Notes: generated from the sequence alone by a model not told the origin. Shown: positions 7,115 to 13,144, numbered from the stretch's first letter. The stretch is 13,908 nucleotides of DNA from an uncultured Clostridium sp. (GCA_946497585.1 CAMMLF010000033.1:1-13908); one strand, 5' to 3'. Translations and numbers: made by a program.

Positions 7115-7134
7115 TGTCGAAAAAAGTCGACGAA
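7115..7134 (+). promoter_or_regulatory. 0A-box-like site(s) upstream of the Rpn promoter
   Basis: TGTCGAA (7115-7121) matches the TGNCGAA consensus exactly. CGACGAA (7128-7134) has one mismatch and starts 13 nt later. They end 27 nt before the -35 box. The layout echoes the pair at 3102-3118, but the second site and its phasing are weaker. Confidence 0.35.
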
Positions 7135-7161
7135 AAACAATAAATAATTCTGCAAAAAAGA

Positions 7162-7190
7162 TTGACAAAAAATAAAAATTAACATATAAT
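7162..7190 (+). promoter_or_regulatory. Perfect consensus sigma-A promoter
   Basis: TTGACA (7162-7167), exactly 17 nt, TATAAT (7185-7190). Transcription would start near 7197 and read through a long leader into the Rpn-family gene. Confidence 0.9.
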
Positions 7191-7387
7191 GGAAACATAA
7201 TTTAAAGCTTTAAATTTTAAATATTTTATCATATAAATTATTTTAATATAATTAGTTTGATTCAAAATTTAAATCTTAAACTTTTACTAAAAATTATTTT
7301 ATATTTAATGCATTTCATTATTTATTTTTAAATAAGATTTAAATCTCGAATTTCCATAATAAAATATATATAAGGAGAATGTGTTAT

Positions 7388-8332
7388 ATGTTAAGAAATG
7401 AAACAAATATAAAACTATTAAAACCAAAGATAGATGTAGTTTTTCAAAGTTTATTTAGCAAGAAAAATGAAAAAATAACAAAAGCTTTTGCGGAAGCAAT
7501 GTTAGATGAAAAAGTCAAGAAGATAACGATAAATGATGATAAAGAATTATTTAGAGAAAAACCAGAGGATAAGCTTGGAATATTAGACCTAGAATTAGAT
7601 ATAAATGACAAAGAGAAGGTAGATGTAGAAATACGATTAGTAGATAGGTCAAATATACAAGAAAGATTATTGTTTTATTTTTCAAAATTATATTATAATG
7701 AAGTTAAAAAAGGCGATGATTATAAAAAAGCTAAAAGAGTAGTTATGGTAGCAATATTAGATTATGATTTAGACTTAACAAAAGAGATAAAAAGAATGGA
7801 AACTAAATGGAAGCTGCGAGAGGAAAATGCAAAAGACCTCGTCTTGACAGACAAAATAGAAATAGATATAATAGAATTGTCTAAAGTAAGGGCTGAATAT
7901 GAAAAAAACAAGCAAAATAAAAAGGCACAGTGGGCATTGTTCATTGACGACCCTAATACTAAGGAGGTCGAAGAAATTATGAAAGATAATGAAGACATAG
8001 AAGAAGCAATAGTAACTGTACATAAGATGACAGAAGATGAAAAAATGAGAAGACTTGCAGACTTAAGAGAAAAAGCAATATTAGATGAAAAGGCAATTAG
8101 GCGTAAAGGCTATGAAGATGGGCATGATGCTGGGTATGAAGATGGAAAAACAGAAGGATTAGCAAAAGGTCGAGCAGAAGGTCGAGCAGAAGGTCGAGAA
8201 AAAGGCAGAACAGAGGGAAGAATAGAAGAAAGAAAAATCATATTAAATAATTTAAGAAAAATGGAATTAACTACGGAGGATATATGTAAAATTTTAAATA
8301 TAACGAAAGAAGAATTAGAAAAAATAGAATAA
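7388..8332 (+). CDS. Rpn family nuclease / PD-(D/E)XK transposase-like protein
   Basis: This is a 314-aa protein of the Rpn (recombination-promoting nuclease) family, related to PDDEXK_2 transposase-like proteins. E. coli members are Mg-dependent DNA endonucleases. The N-terminal KIDVVFQSLFS (14-24), a GILDLEL strand with Asp67 and the EIR at 81-83 fit the PD-(D/E)XK core, although the usual ExQ/ExK is ExR here. QERLLFYFSKLYY (91-103) is the conserved helix. The tail (about 241-280) is a G-x-x-x-G/GRAEG repeat typical of the family, followed by a C-terminal helix ending ITKEELEKIE. I choose ATG 7388, 10 nt after AAGGAG. ATG 7379 would be only 1 nt away. No terminal repeats or IS partner genes are visible, so mobility is not shown. 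It is a single-gene unit with its own promoter and terminator. Confidence 0.85.
   Translation: MLRNETNIKLLKPKIDVVFQSLFSKKNEKITKAFAEAMLDEKVKKITINDDKELFREKPEDKLGILDLELDINDKEKVDVEIRLVDRSNIQERLLFYFSKLYYNEVKKGDDYKKAKRVVMVAILDYDLDLTKEIKRMETKWKLREENAKDLVLTDKIEIDIIELSKVRAEYEKNKQNKKAQWALFIDDPNTKEVEEIMKDNEDIEEAIVTVHKMTEDEKMRRLADLREKAILDEKAIRRKGYEDGHDAGYEDGKTEGLAKGRAEGRAEGREKGRTEGRIEERKIILNNLRKMELTTEDICKILNITKEELEKIE
8168..8199 (+). repeat. 12-nt tandem repeat inside the Rpn tail
   Basis: GGTCGAGCAGAA occurs at 8168-8179 and 8180-8191, with a partial third copy from 8192. It encodes the GRAE repeats. In-frame 12-nt units could expand or contract by slippage without breaking the gene. Confidence 0.85.
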
Positions 8333-8350
8333 ATTTTTTAAAGAAGAATT

Positions 8351-8384
8351 AAAGGTAATGTTAATTTTTAATATTACCTTTTTT
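8351..8384 (+). terminator. Rho-independent terminator after the Rpn gene
   Basis: AAAGGTAATGTTA (8351-8363) pairs with TAATATTACCTTT (8369-8381) through a 13-bp stem with one G-U pair, followed by a T run. Confidence 0.9.
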
Positions 8385-8421
8385 CATAGGGTTAATCAAA
8401 AAAAGACTAATAATGATTAAT

Positions 8422-8450
8422 TTGCAATATTATGTAAAAAGTTGTATAAT
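8422..8450 (+). promoter_or_regulatory. Sigma-A-type promoter of the ttcA-like gene
   Basis: TTGCAA (8422-8427), a 17-nt spacer and consensus TATAAT (8445-8450). The start would fall near 8457, about 33 nt before the ATG. Confidence 0.75.
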
Positions 8451-8489
8451 AGAAAAACAGTGAAATAAATAATTAAAAAGGAACAAAAA

Positions 8490-9206
8490 ATGCAAAAAAT
8501 ACTTAGTAAAATGAGAAAAGCAATTGAAGATTATAATATGATAGAAGAGGGCGATAAAATAGCAGTCGCCCTTTCTGGTGGTAAAGATTCTGTTACCTTA
8601 TTGTATGCACTTAAAAATTTACAGATATTTTATCCTAAAAAGTTTGATCTGATTTCAATAACAGTAAATCCCGGATTTGATGGATTTAATACAGAAATAC
8701 TTGAAAATATAGCAAAAAATGTAGAAGTAGAATTGGTTATAGCTCCAAGTGATATTAAGGAAATAGTATTTGATGTAAGGAAGGAAAAAAATCCTTGTTC
8801 TTTATGTGCAAATCTACGTAGAGGATTATTAAATTCAGTTGCAAAAGAACACGGATGTAATAAAATAGCTTTAGGTCATAATGAAGATGATGTATTAGAA
8901 ACATTCTTATTAAATATGATATATGCAGGAAACTTATCAACATTTGCGCCAATGAGTTATATGGATAGGTCTGATATGACTTTAATAAGACCACTAATAT
9001 ATACTCCAGAAAAAATGACAAGAAGTTTTGTAAAAAAGAATAATATAGAGATAATGCCAAAAGTTTGCCCTATGGATGGAGTATCAAAAAGAGAATATGC
9101 GACTGAATTATTGAAAAGTTTTGAATTACAATATAAGCATTCACGTGCTAATTTAATTGGTGCAATAAAAAGAGCAAATATAAATGGCTGGAAAGAAGTA
9201 AAATAG
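8490..9206 (+). CDS. ttcA: TtcA-family tRNA 2-thiolation protein
   Basis: This is a 238-aa PP-loop ATPase of the TtcA/TtuA superfamily. E. coli TtcA adenylates and thiolates C32 of certain tRNA-Arg and tRNA-Ser species. The PP-loop SGGKDS is at 29-34. CSLC gives Cys103 and Cys106, and a third Cys (193, in KVCPMDG) lies further on, matching the three Cys that hold the TtcA Fe-S cluster. LRRGLL and GHNEDDVLETFLLN (129-142) are family motifs. It is slightly short against E. coli TtcA but complete. The AAAGGA ribosome site precedes ATG. The tRNA-Arg(CCU) gene starts 54 nt downstream and has a C at position 32. The family call is strong. The exact target base in Firmicutes is inferred. Confidence 0.87.
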   Translation: MQKILSKMRKAIEDYNMIEEGDKIAVALSGGKDSVTLLYALKNLQIFYPKKFDLISITVNPGFDGFNTEILENIAKNVEVELVIAPSDIKEIVFDVRKEKNPCSLCANLRRGLLNSVAKEHGCNKIALGHNEDDVLETFLLNMIYAGNLSTFAPMSYMDRSDMTLIRPLIYTPEKMTRSFVKKNNIEIMPKVCPMDGVSKREYATELLKSFELQYKHSRANLIGAIKRANINGWKEVK

Positions 9207-9218
9207 TTAAAAAATATG

Positions 9219-9247
9219 TGGAAATAATCTAGAAAGTGTGCTATACT
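9219..9247 (+). promoter_or_regulatory. Extended -10 promoter of tRNA-Arg
   Basis: TATACT (9242-9247) preceded by TGC, an extended -10, with a weak -35 TGGAAA (9219-9224) at 17 nt. The predicted start near 9254 lies 7 nt before the mature tRNA end. Confidence 0.6.
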
Positions 9248-9260
9248 AGTATAGTCAGAT

Positions 9261-9337
9261 GTTTCCGTAGCTCAGTTGGATAGAGCAATCGCCTCCTAAG
9301 CGAGAGATCGGCAGTTCGACTCTGCCCGGGAACACCA
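9261..9337 (+). tRNA. tRNA-Arg, anticodon CCU
   Basis: A complete cloverleaf with encoded CCA. The acceptor arm GTTTCCG (9261-9267) pairs with CGGGAAC (9327-9333, one G-U). The D arm is GCTC/GAGC, and the anticodon loop CTCCTAA has CCT at 9295-9297. The T arm GGCAG/CTGCC has loop TTCGACT. The discriminator is A (9334) and CCA is 9335-9337. The 27-43 position is an A-G mismatch, so the anticodon stem has four sound pairs. It reads the rare AGG codon. Confidence 0.96.
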
Positions 9338-9798
9338 CAAATAAAAAATAGGAAAAAGTACAAATAAAAATGTACTTTTTTATTGTATAAAAATCCAAAT
9401 TATGTAAAATAGGCAATATTCCTCGAATTATACACAGGTGAGAAAAACGGTATACAAAAATCGACAAAAGTTTACAATAATTTTATTATGTAACAGCAAA
9501 ATATAGAATTTTCTGGAAAAAATTTAATTAATTTATCATATTTACGATATATCGGACGAATTATAAAAATCATTGTGATAGTATTTATGTCGTGCTTGCA
9601 GTATAGCGGAAAACACAGATTTTTATAAATAGCAAATCGTCGCAACTAACACGCAAAAATTAACAAAAAAACATATATAAATCACCAAGTAGCGTAATTG
9701 CAAACTGTCATATGTAGAATTAGGTATTGCTATTTATTATAATTTCCTCGTTGTACAGAGCAGGGGGTGATTTATAGGAGAGGAAAGAGGAAGAACAA
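9338..9798 (+). other. Long intergenic region before the XRE regulator
   Basis: Apart from the tRNA terminator no gene was found in these 461 bases. Visible elements are an imperfect dyad around 9470-9494 (GTTTAC..GTAAC), a perfect 10-bp palindrome CGATATATCG (9545-9554), and near-matches to the 0A box at 9460-9466 (reverse strand) and 9554-9560. A TATAAT at 9738-9743 lacks a good -35. A GGAGAGGAAAGAGG ribosome region precedes ATG 9799. The palindromes are possible operators for the downstream regulator. Composition is less uniformly A/T than the flanks. Confidence 0.45.
9353..9382 (+). terminator. Rho-independent terminator after tRNA-Arg
   Basis: AAAAAGTACA (9353-9362) pairs with TGTACTTTTT (9371-9380), 10 bp with an 8-nt loop and a continuing T run. 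Confidence 0.9.
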
Positions 9799-10674
9799 AT
9801 GAGTTTCGGAGAAAATTTAATCAGTTTAAGAAAACAAATGGGCTGGTCTCAAGATGACTTAGCAAATAATCTAAATTTATCTAGACAGGCAATTTCTAAG
9901 TGGGAAAACGATACTAGTAAACCTGATATTGATAATGTAAAAAAGATTAGTAAAATTTTTTCTGTAACAATCGATGACTTACTTAATAATGAAGTACCAA
10001 AAGAGAAAGCTGTTGCATTGGATGTTAAAAAGGAAGAGAAGAAAGAGAGAACAATTACGATTGTAAAGTTAATGATTATCGCTGTGATAGTTTTATATGT
10101 AATCAGTGTAATCTATAAGTTTGCTTCATTATTAATAATAGTAAATGGTGTACAGAAATATGCTAATCTCAGTAATTACCATTATGTGATTACGACTTAT
10201 GATGAGAATGGATTAGCTGAGAAAGAGGAATGCTGGTTTAAGGACGGAGTGTCGAAGACAGAAAATGTAAAATTTGAAAATGATGAGATAATAGAAAATG
10301 TCTGCACTTTTATAGACTTTAATAAAAATGAAGGATATATTGAAGATAATGTGTTATCCATAAAAACAGACTTGGATTTGAATTTATACAAGACTACTCA
10401 TATAGGATTTGAAACAGGAAATCAGCTGTATAGTAAATTCCCAATAGAAATAAGAAGCGAGAATATAAAGAGTAGCATTTTAGAAATGTTTATAATAAAT
10501 GGGATTAATCTTAATAATGATGGTAAATATATTAATATAAAGGTAATGAACAGTAATATTATACTTGATGATAAAACACTAATGCCAGTAGCTTGTTTTA
10601 GTATTAAAGAGAGAGATAGCAAGGTAACAAATGTTTGCTATGATGTAGAATTAGGTTCTGTAAATAAAATATAA
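9799..10674 (+). CDS. Membrane-anchored XRE-family regulator
   Basis: This 291-aa protein has three parts. Residues 6-62 form a classic Cro/C1-type helix-turn-helix: LISLRKQMGWSQDDLA, then LSRQAISKWENDTSKPD, then VTIDDLL. A Lys/Glu-rich linker (about 68-86) follows. One hydrophobic segment (about 88-115) should place the DNA-binding part in the cytoplasm. The remaining 170 or so residues lie outside. This outer domain is beta-rich, with YHYVITTYDENG, a CWF and a CTFIDF, and two Cys that might form a disulphide; I do not recognise it. The architecture suggests a one-component sensor that reads an extracellular signal. It converges on a secreted-protein gene. Upstream palindromes could be its own operators. 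The ligand and target are unknown. Confidence 0.85.
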   Translation: MSFGENLISLRKQMGWSQDDLANNLNLSRQAISKWENDTSKPDIDNVKKISKIFSVTIDDLLNNEVPKEKAVALDVKKEEKKERTITIVKLMIIAVIVLYVISVIYKFASLLIIVNGVQKYANLSNYHYVITTYDENGLAEKEECWFKDGVSKTENVKFENDEIIENVCTFIDFNKNEGYIEDNVLSIKTDLDLNLYKTTHIGFETGNQLYSKFPIEIRSENIKSSILEMFIINGINLNNDGKYINIKVMNSNIILDDKTLMPVACFSIKERDSKVTNVCYDVELGSVNKI

Positions 10675-10699
10675 AACCAGGTTAAGAATTTTAACCTGG
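10660..10699 (-). terminator. Terminator of the secreted-protein gene
   Basis: A perfect 9-bp stem CCAGGTTAA (10677-10685) with TTAACCTGG (10691-10699) and a 5-nt loop. On the minus strand it is followed by TTTTATATTTTATTT, so it ends the leftward transcript. No T run follows on the plus strand. It starts 3 nt past the stop of the regulator gene. Confidence 0.8.
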
Positions 10700-10717
10700 A
10701 AGGAGAGAGATTAATAG

Positions 10718-11173
10718 TTAGTCATAGATATATGCAACTACCTCAAAAGAACTTGTCATTGCAGAAAAGAAAGAAAACGTATAGGTTCCAGCCTCAGCAT
10801 AAAATAGCTCATAGGCACTTGTTCTTGAACCACTACCAGTAATGGTTCCCAAGTCAATATAAGTACCATTAGGAGTAGTTACGGAACACATAACAGTGCC
10901 ATTTTGACTGGAATAGCCAATTCCAGCAACTAGGTCAGCCCAAAAATTACCAGACGATAGATAGACACTTAATGTTCCACTGCCACCGGTAATTGTTGTA
11001 GCGCCGAAAGCAAGCTGGTCTCCAGTGGCCCGAGTGCTGACTTCATTAGAGACCGAAGCCGGCTCGACGGGAGTGACAGTAGCCGGTTCTGCGGCAAACG
11101 CCGAAGCGGAGAAGCCGACTGCCATAACCAAAGTCATAATAAGAGCAACCAACCGCTTTTTCACATTGTACAT
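10718..11173 (-). CDS. Secreted small protein, Gly/Ser/Thr-rich
   Basis: This 151-aa protein has a clear Sec signal peptide: basic MYNVKKR, a hydrophobic core LVALIMTLVMAVGFSAS and a cleavage site after AFA (27-28). The mature part opens with a Pro/Thr/Val linker, then a Gly/Ser/Thr- and aromatic-rich beta-type domain (about 50-151) with a single Cys and a YIYD end. There is no lipobox, LPXTG sorting signal or membrane anchor. I do not recognise the family. ATG 11173 has AAAGGA about 10 nt upstream. The part coding for the signal peptide and linker (about 11020-11160) is clearly richer in G and C than neighbouring genes, which suggests acquisition from another genome. It converges on the membrane-anchored XRE regulator, which may control it. 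Confidence 0.85.
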   Translation of the reverse strand: MYNVKKRLVALIMTLVMAVGFSASAFAAEPATVTPVEPASVSNEVSTRATGDQLAFGATTITGGSGTLSVYLSSGNFWADLVAGIGYSSQNGTVMCSVTTPNGTYIDLGTITGSGSRTSAYELFYAEAGTYTFSFFSAMTSSFEVVAYIYD

Positions 11174-11233
11174 AAGATGTTCATCCTTTCTTAAACTGTC
11201 ATGAGTTGATGTTCGGACTTGTACTCTCTCCTA

Positions 11234-11268
11234 TTTTTTATATTACCATACATACTAGACAGATCTAG
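11234..11268 (-). promoter_or_regulatory. Candidate promoter and dyad of the secreted-protein gene
   Basis: On the minus strand an extended -10, TGG followed by TAATAT (about 11245-11237), has no convincing -35. Just upstream is a dyad CTAGA-CAGA-TCTAG (11255-11268), placed where an operator or activator site could act. Low certainty because of the poor -35. Confidence 0.3.
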
Positions 11269-11410
11269 AATGTAATAGTAATTATGCTAACTGCATACAT
11301 AAAATTTAATACTATTTTTGTAAAATCTTTTCTTTGTTGTAGGACAAAAGAAGAGTTAGTAGGAAACTTTCGGAATTAACAAAAGGTTCATACTAATTAG
11401 GCACATATAA

Positions 11411-11773
11411 ATGCGAATAGAGGACAAAAAAATTATTGATGCAATTGTGGTGGAGTTAAATCATTTTAGATTTAGGCGCTCATCAATATCGTACCAATAT
11501 TTGATTGACGCTATTCACTTAGTTGTTAAGAGTCCAACAGCAATAAAAAACTTTAACAAAAATATATATGAACCTATAGCAAGCAAGTACGCTACAAAAC
11601 CCGAAAATGTACAATGGTCACTGAGTAAATTAATTGACTTGATGTATTCTAATACTCCATCAGATGTTATTTATGATTATTTCAGATTCTTTATGGATGA
11701 AAAGCCTACACTCAAATTTTTTATAGTAACTGTGGCCAGAAATGTATATGATAATCAAGTCGCATTCCACTAA
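11411..11773 (+). CDS. Stand-alone Spo0A C-terminal domain protein, no receiver
   Basis: All 120 aa align with the effector domain of Spo0A. SYQYLIDAIHLVV (27-39) corresponds to GYxYLRxAI. NIYEPIASKYATKPENV (51-67) corresponds to LYPxIAKKxNTTxSRV. EKPTLKFFIVTVARNVYDNQ (98-116) corresponds to the KPTNSEFIAMVADKLRLEH end. The phosphoacceptor receiver domain is absent, so it cannot be switched by phosphorelay in the usual way. The recognition-helix run S-R-V-E-R-x-x-R of Spo0A is E-N-V-Q-W-x-x-S (65-72), so the Arg and Glu that contact the 0A box are gone. It therefore probably binds other DNA, or acts by protein contact. The ribosome site is weak (an AGG 10 nt before ATG). A small DUF6514-like gene follows 51 nt later. 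The fold is well supported. The function is open. Confidence 0.8.
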   Translation: MRIEDKKIIDAIVVELNHFRFRRSSISYQYLIDAIHLVVKSPTAIKNFNKNIYEPIASKYATKPENVQWSLSKLIDLMYSNTPSDVIYDYFRFFMDEKPTLKFFIVTVARNVYDNQVAFH

Positions 11774-11824
11774 TTATTATATGTGCTTTGTATAACAAAA
11801 AATTTATAGAAAAGGAGTAAAACT

Positions 11825-12091
11825 ATGGACAAAATGTTGTTCGCAACCCTAAGTGTTGCAAAGGGAAACCAAAGAGATGAGGTAAAAATCTACAAACTTA
11901 AAGGAGAAAAATTCGGCGTCCAAATTGAATCAGACGTTGATTCTAAGCGCGAAATTTATTCTGCTGAAAATATTACCAGCAGTGAAGAAAAAATTAATAA
12001 ACTTCTTGAAAGTATAGTGTTAAGTACTGAGAACTTCACACTATTAGATGATGTCGCATATGACTTTGCGGATAATGCTCTAACTGTTTAA
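11825..12091 (+). CDS. Small DUF6514-like protein
   Basis: This is an 88-aa cytosolic protein with no signal or membrane segment. A strand YKLKGEKFGVQIE (23-35) is followed by a charged turn, an ENITSSEEKINKLLESIV helix (48-65) and a final LLDDVAYDFAD (73-83). This order, ending in a loop-helix like xLxDVxxDF, resembles the DUF6514 family of small Clostridia proteins, whose role is unknown. I make the match by memory of the pattern, so it is tentative. It has a strong AAAGGAG ribosome site and probably shares a transcript with the Spo0A-like gene 51 nt upstream. A hairpin directly follows the stop. Confidence 0.65.
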   Translation: MDKMLFATLSVAKGNQRDEVKIYKLKGEKFGVQIESDVDSKREIYSAENITSSEEKINKLLESIVLSTENFTLLDDVAYDFADNALTV

Positions 12092-12095
12092 ATAA

Positions 12096-12127
12096 AAAGG
12101 CATATTTTTAAATATGCTTTAGTATTT
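12096..12127 (+). terminator. Terminator-like hairpin after the DUF6514-like gene
   Basis: GCATATTT (12100-12107) pairs with AAATATGC (12110-12117), extended by AAG/TTT. The following T run is broken (TTTAGTATTT), so termination may be partial. Confidence 0.55.
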
Positions 12128-12260
12128 AGCGGGGGTGAGCATTTTTATTTTTTAGTAATTTATATTTTATAATATAAATTTAGAATTAGGTATTTTGGAA
12201 GCTTTCTAATTATTTTAGTAAATTTTATTCAAATGAATGAGATAAAAATAATGTTAAGCG

Positions 12261-12311
12261 ATTTATGTGTGGTAATTACGATATAATTGGGCACATAAAT
12301 TTTTTTATTTG
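12261..12311 (+). terminator. Second rho-independent-type terminator
   Basis: A perfect 9-bp inverted repeat ATTTATGTG (12261-12269) and CACATAAAT (12292-12300) with a 22-nt loop, followed directly by TTTTTTATTT. No gene ends nearby, so it either backs up the weaker upstream hairpin or ends a short untranslated RNA. Confidence 0.65.
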
Positions 12312-12350
12312 GTAGGAAATAAAGGTAGGAAATAAAGGAAAATTTTAAAC

Positions 12351-12379
12351 TTGCAACAATATTAAATATATGTTATTAT
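12351..12379 (+). promoter_or_regulatory. Extended -10 promoter of tadA
   Basis: TTGCAA (12351-12356), a 17-nt spacer and TATTAT (12374-12379) preceded by TGT, an extended -10. The predicted start near 12386 leaves a leader of about 57 nt. Confidence 0.75.
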
Positions 12380-12442
12380 AATTAATGTCTTTTAAAATTA
12401 AAATTTGCAATTAATTAGCTAATTTAGAAAGGAACAGAACAA

Positions 12443-12910
12443 GTGAATAAAGAAGATTATATGAAATTAGCACTAAAAGAAGCTCAAAAGGCATATGATG
12501 AATTGGAAATTCCAGTAGGAGCTATAATTGTTAAAGATGGAAAAGTTATTGCTAAAGCATATAATGAAAAAGAAAAAAAGCAGGATGCAACAAAACATGC
12601 AGAAATATTAGCTATTCGAAGAGCAAGTAAAAAATTAAAAAACTGGCGATTATATGATTGTGATATGTATGTGACTTTAGAACCATGTAGTATGTGTGCA
12701 GGTGCATTAATTCAATCAAGAATTCGCAAAGTATATATTGGAGCTATGGACGAAAAAACGGGAAGCTGTGGTTCAGTATTAAATTTATTGAAAGACTACA
12801 AATTTAATCATAATGTGGATATGGAATATGGAGTTTGTAAAGAAGAATGCGAAAAAATATTAAAAGATTTTTTCAAAGAACTTCGTGAAATTAAAAATAA
12901 TAAAAACTAA
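12443..12910 (+). CDS. tadA: tRNA-specific adenosine deaminase
   Basis: TadA deaminates A34 to inosine in tRNA-Arg(ACG), letting one tRNA read several CGN codons. The 155-aa protein has the cytidine/deoxycytidylate deaminase zinc motif HAE (52-54) and PCSMC (81-85). It also has the conserved N-terminal MKLALKEAQKAYDELEIPVGA segment and Asn41, which TadA uses for target recognition. The start is GTG at 12443, with GAAAGGA about 9 nt upstream. The next ATG (12461) has no ribosome site and would cut into the first helix. tRNA-Ser follows after 46 nt with no terminator between, so co-transcription is possible. Confidence 0.95.
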   Translation: MNKEDYMKLALKEAQKAYDELEIPVGAIIVKDGKVIAKAYNEKEKKQDATKHAEILAIRRASKKLKNWRLYDCDMYVTLEPCSMCAGALIQSRIRKVYIGAMDEKTGSCGSVLNLLKDYKFNHNVDMEYGVCKEECEKILKDFFKELREIKNNKN

Positions 12911-12956
12911 TATATTCTAAAATTCATGTTTAAAAAATAATAACATATAAAAATTA

Positions 12957-13048
12957 GAAGAGATACCGAAGTGGTCATAACGGAACTGCCTCGAAAGCAG
13001 GAGGTCACATTTAGTGGCTCGTGGGTTCGAATCCCACTCTCTTCGCCA
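12957..13048 (+). tRNA. tRNA-Ser, anticodon CGA
   Basis: A class II tRNA with encoded CCA. The acceptor GAAGAGA (12957-12963) pairs with TCTCTTC (13038-13044). The anticodon loop CTCGAAA has CGA at 12992-12994. The long variable arm (13002-13020) has a 5-bp GTCAC/GTGGC stem. The T arm is GTGGG/CCCAC with loop TTCGAAT. The discriminator is G (13045), as usual for Ser. As in the tRNA-Arg, base pair 27-43 is an A-G mismatch. It reads UCG. A TATAAA at 12946-12951 might be a -10 box, but it is weak. Confidence 0.96.
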
Positions 13049-13144
13049 CTTATATAAGGATGTAAAAAATTATGCTTTTAAATAGGTCGTTTTGGGTATA
13101 AAACAAGGAATGCTATATAAAAGCGAAAGGATGAAATTATTATA

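Larger units (their letters stand above)
7013..7387 (+). other. AT-rich intergenic region and long leader before the Rpn gene
   Basis: It contains the mutase terminator (7024-7080), one exact 0A-box-like site and a near match (7115-7134), a perfect sigma-A promoter (7162-7190) and then an untranslated leader of about 190 nt. The leader has a 12-bp inverted repeat, ATTTAAATCTTA (7267-7278) with TAAGATTTAAAT (7333-7344), that could close a large loop just before the ribosome site AAGGAG (7372-7377). No gene was found. Confidence 0.6.
12092..12442 (+). other. Intergenic region with two hairpin/T-run structures and the tadA promoter
   Basis: No protein gene was found. In order it holds a hairpin directly after the DUF6514-like gene (12096-12120) and an alternative hairpin using the same arm (ATGCT 12114-12118 with AGCAT 12138-12142). 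A bare TATAAT (12168-12173) with weak -35 follows. Then come a strong terminator-like hairpin (12261-12310), a perfect 13-nt tandem repeat GGTAGGAAATAAA (12311-12323, 12324-12336), and the tadA promoter. Confidence 0.55.

Noticed and set aside
7388..8332. A complete insertion sequence around the Rpn gene
   Set aside because: No terminal inverted repeats or target-site duplication flank it. It has its own regular promoter and terminator, so it is treated as a resident gene.
9255..9467. 70-aa minus-strand reading frame across the tRNA-Arg region
   Set aside because: It runs antisense through the tRNA and its terminator and has no ribosome site. Part of it is simply the tRNA read backwards.
10250..10256. 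0A-box match TGTCGAA inside the XRE regulator gene
   Set aside because: It lies within a coding region, is single, and has no promoter nearby. A 7-nt motif with one free base is expected by chance.
9261..11350. Genomic island integrated at tRNA-Arg
   Set aside because: No repeated copy of the tRNA 3' end and no integrase gene are visible, so insertion at the tRNA cannot be supported.
9715..12194. 14-nt identity TAGAATTAGGTATT at 9715-9728 and 12181-12194
   Set aside because: Short A/T-rich matches of this length are expected by chance in a window of this composition, and the flanks do not match.
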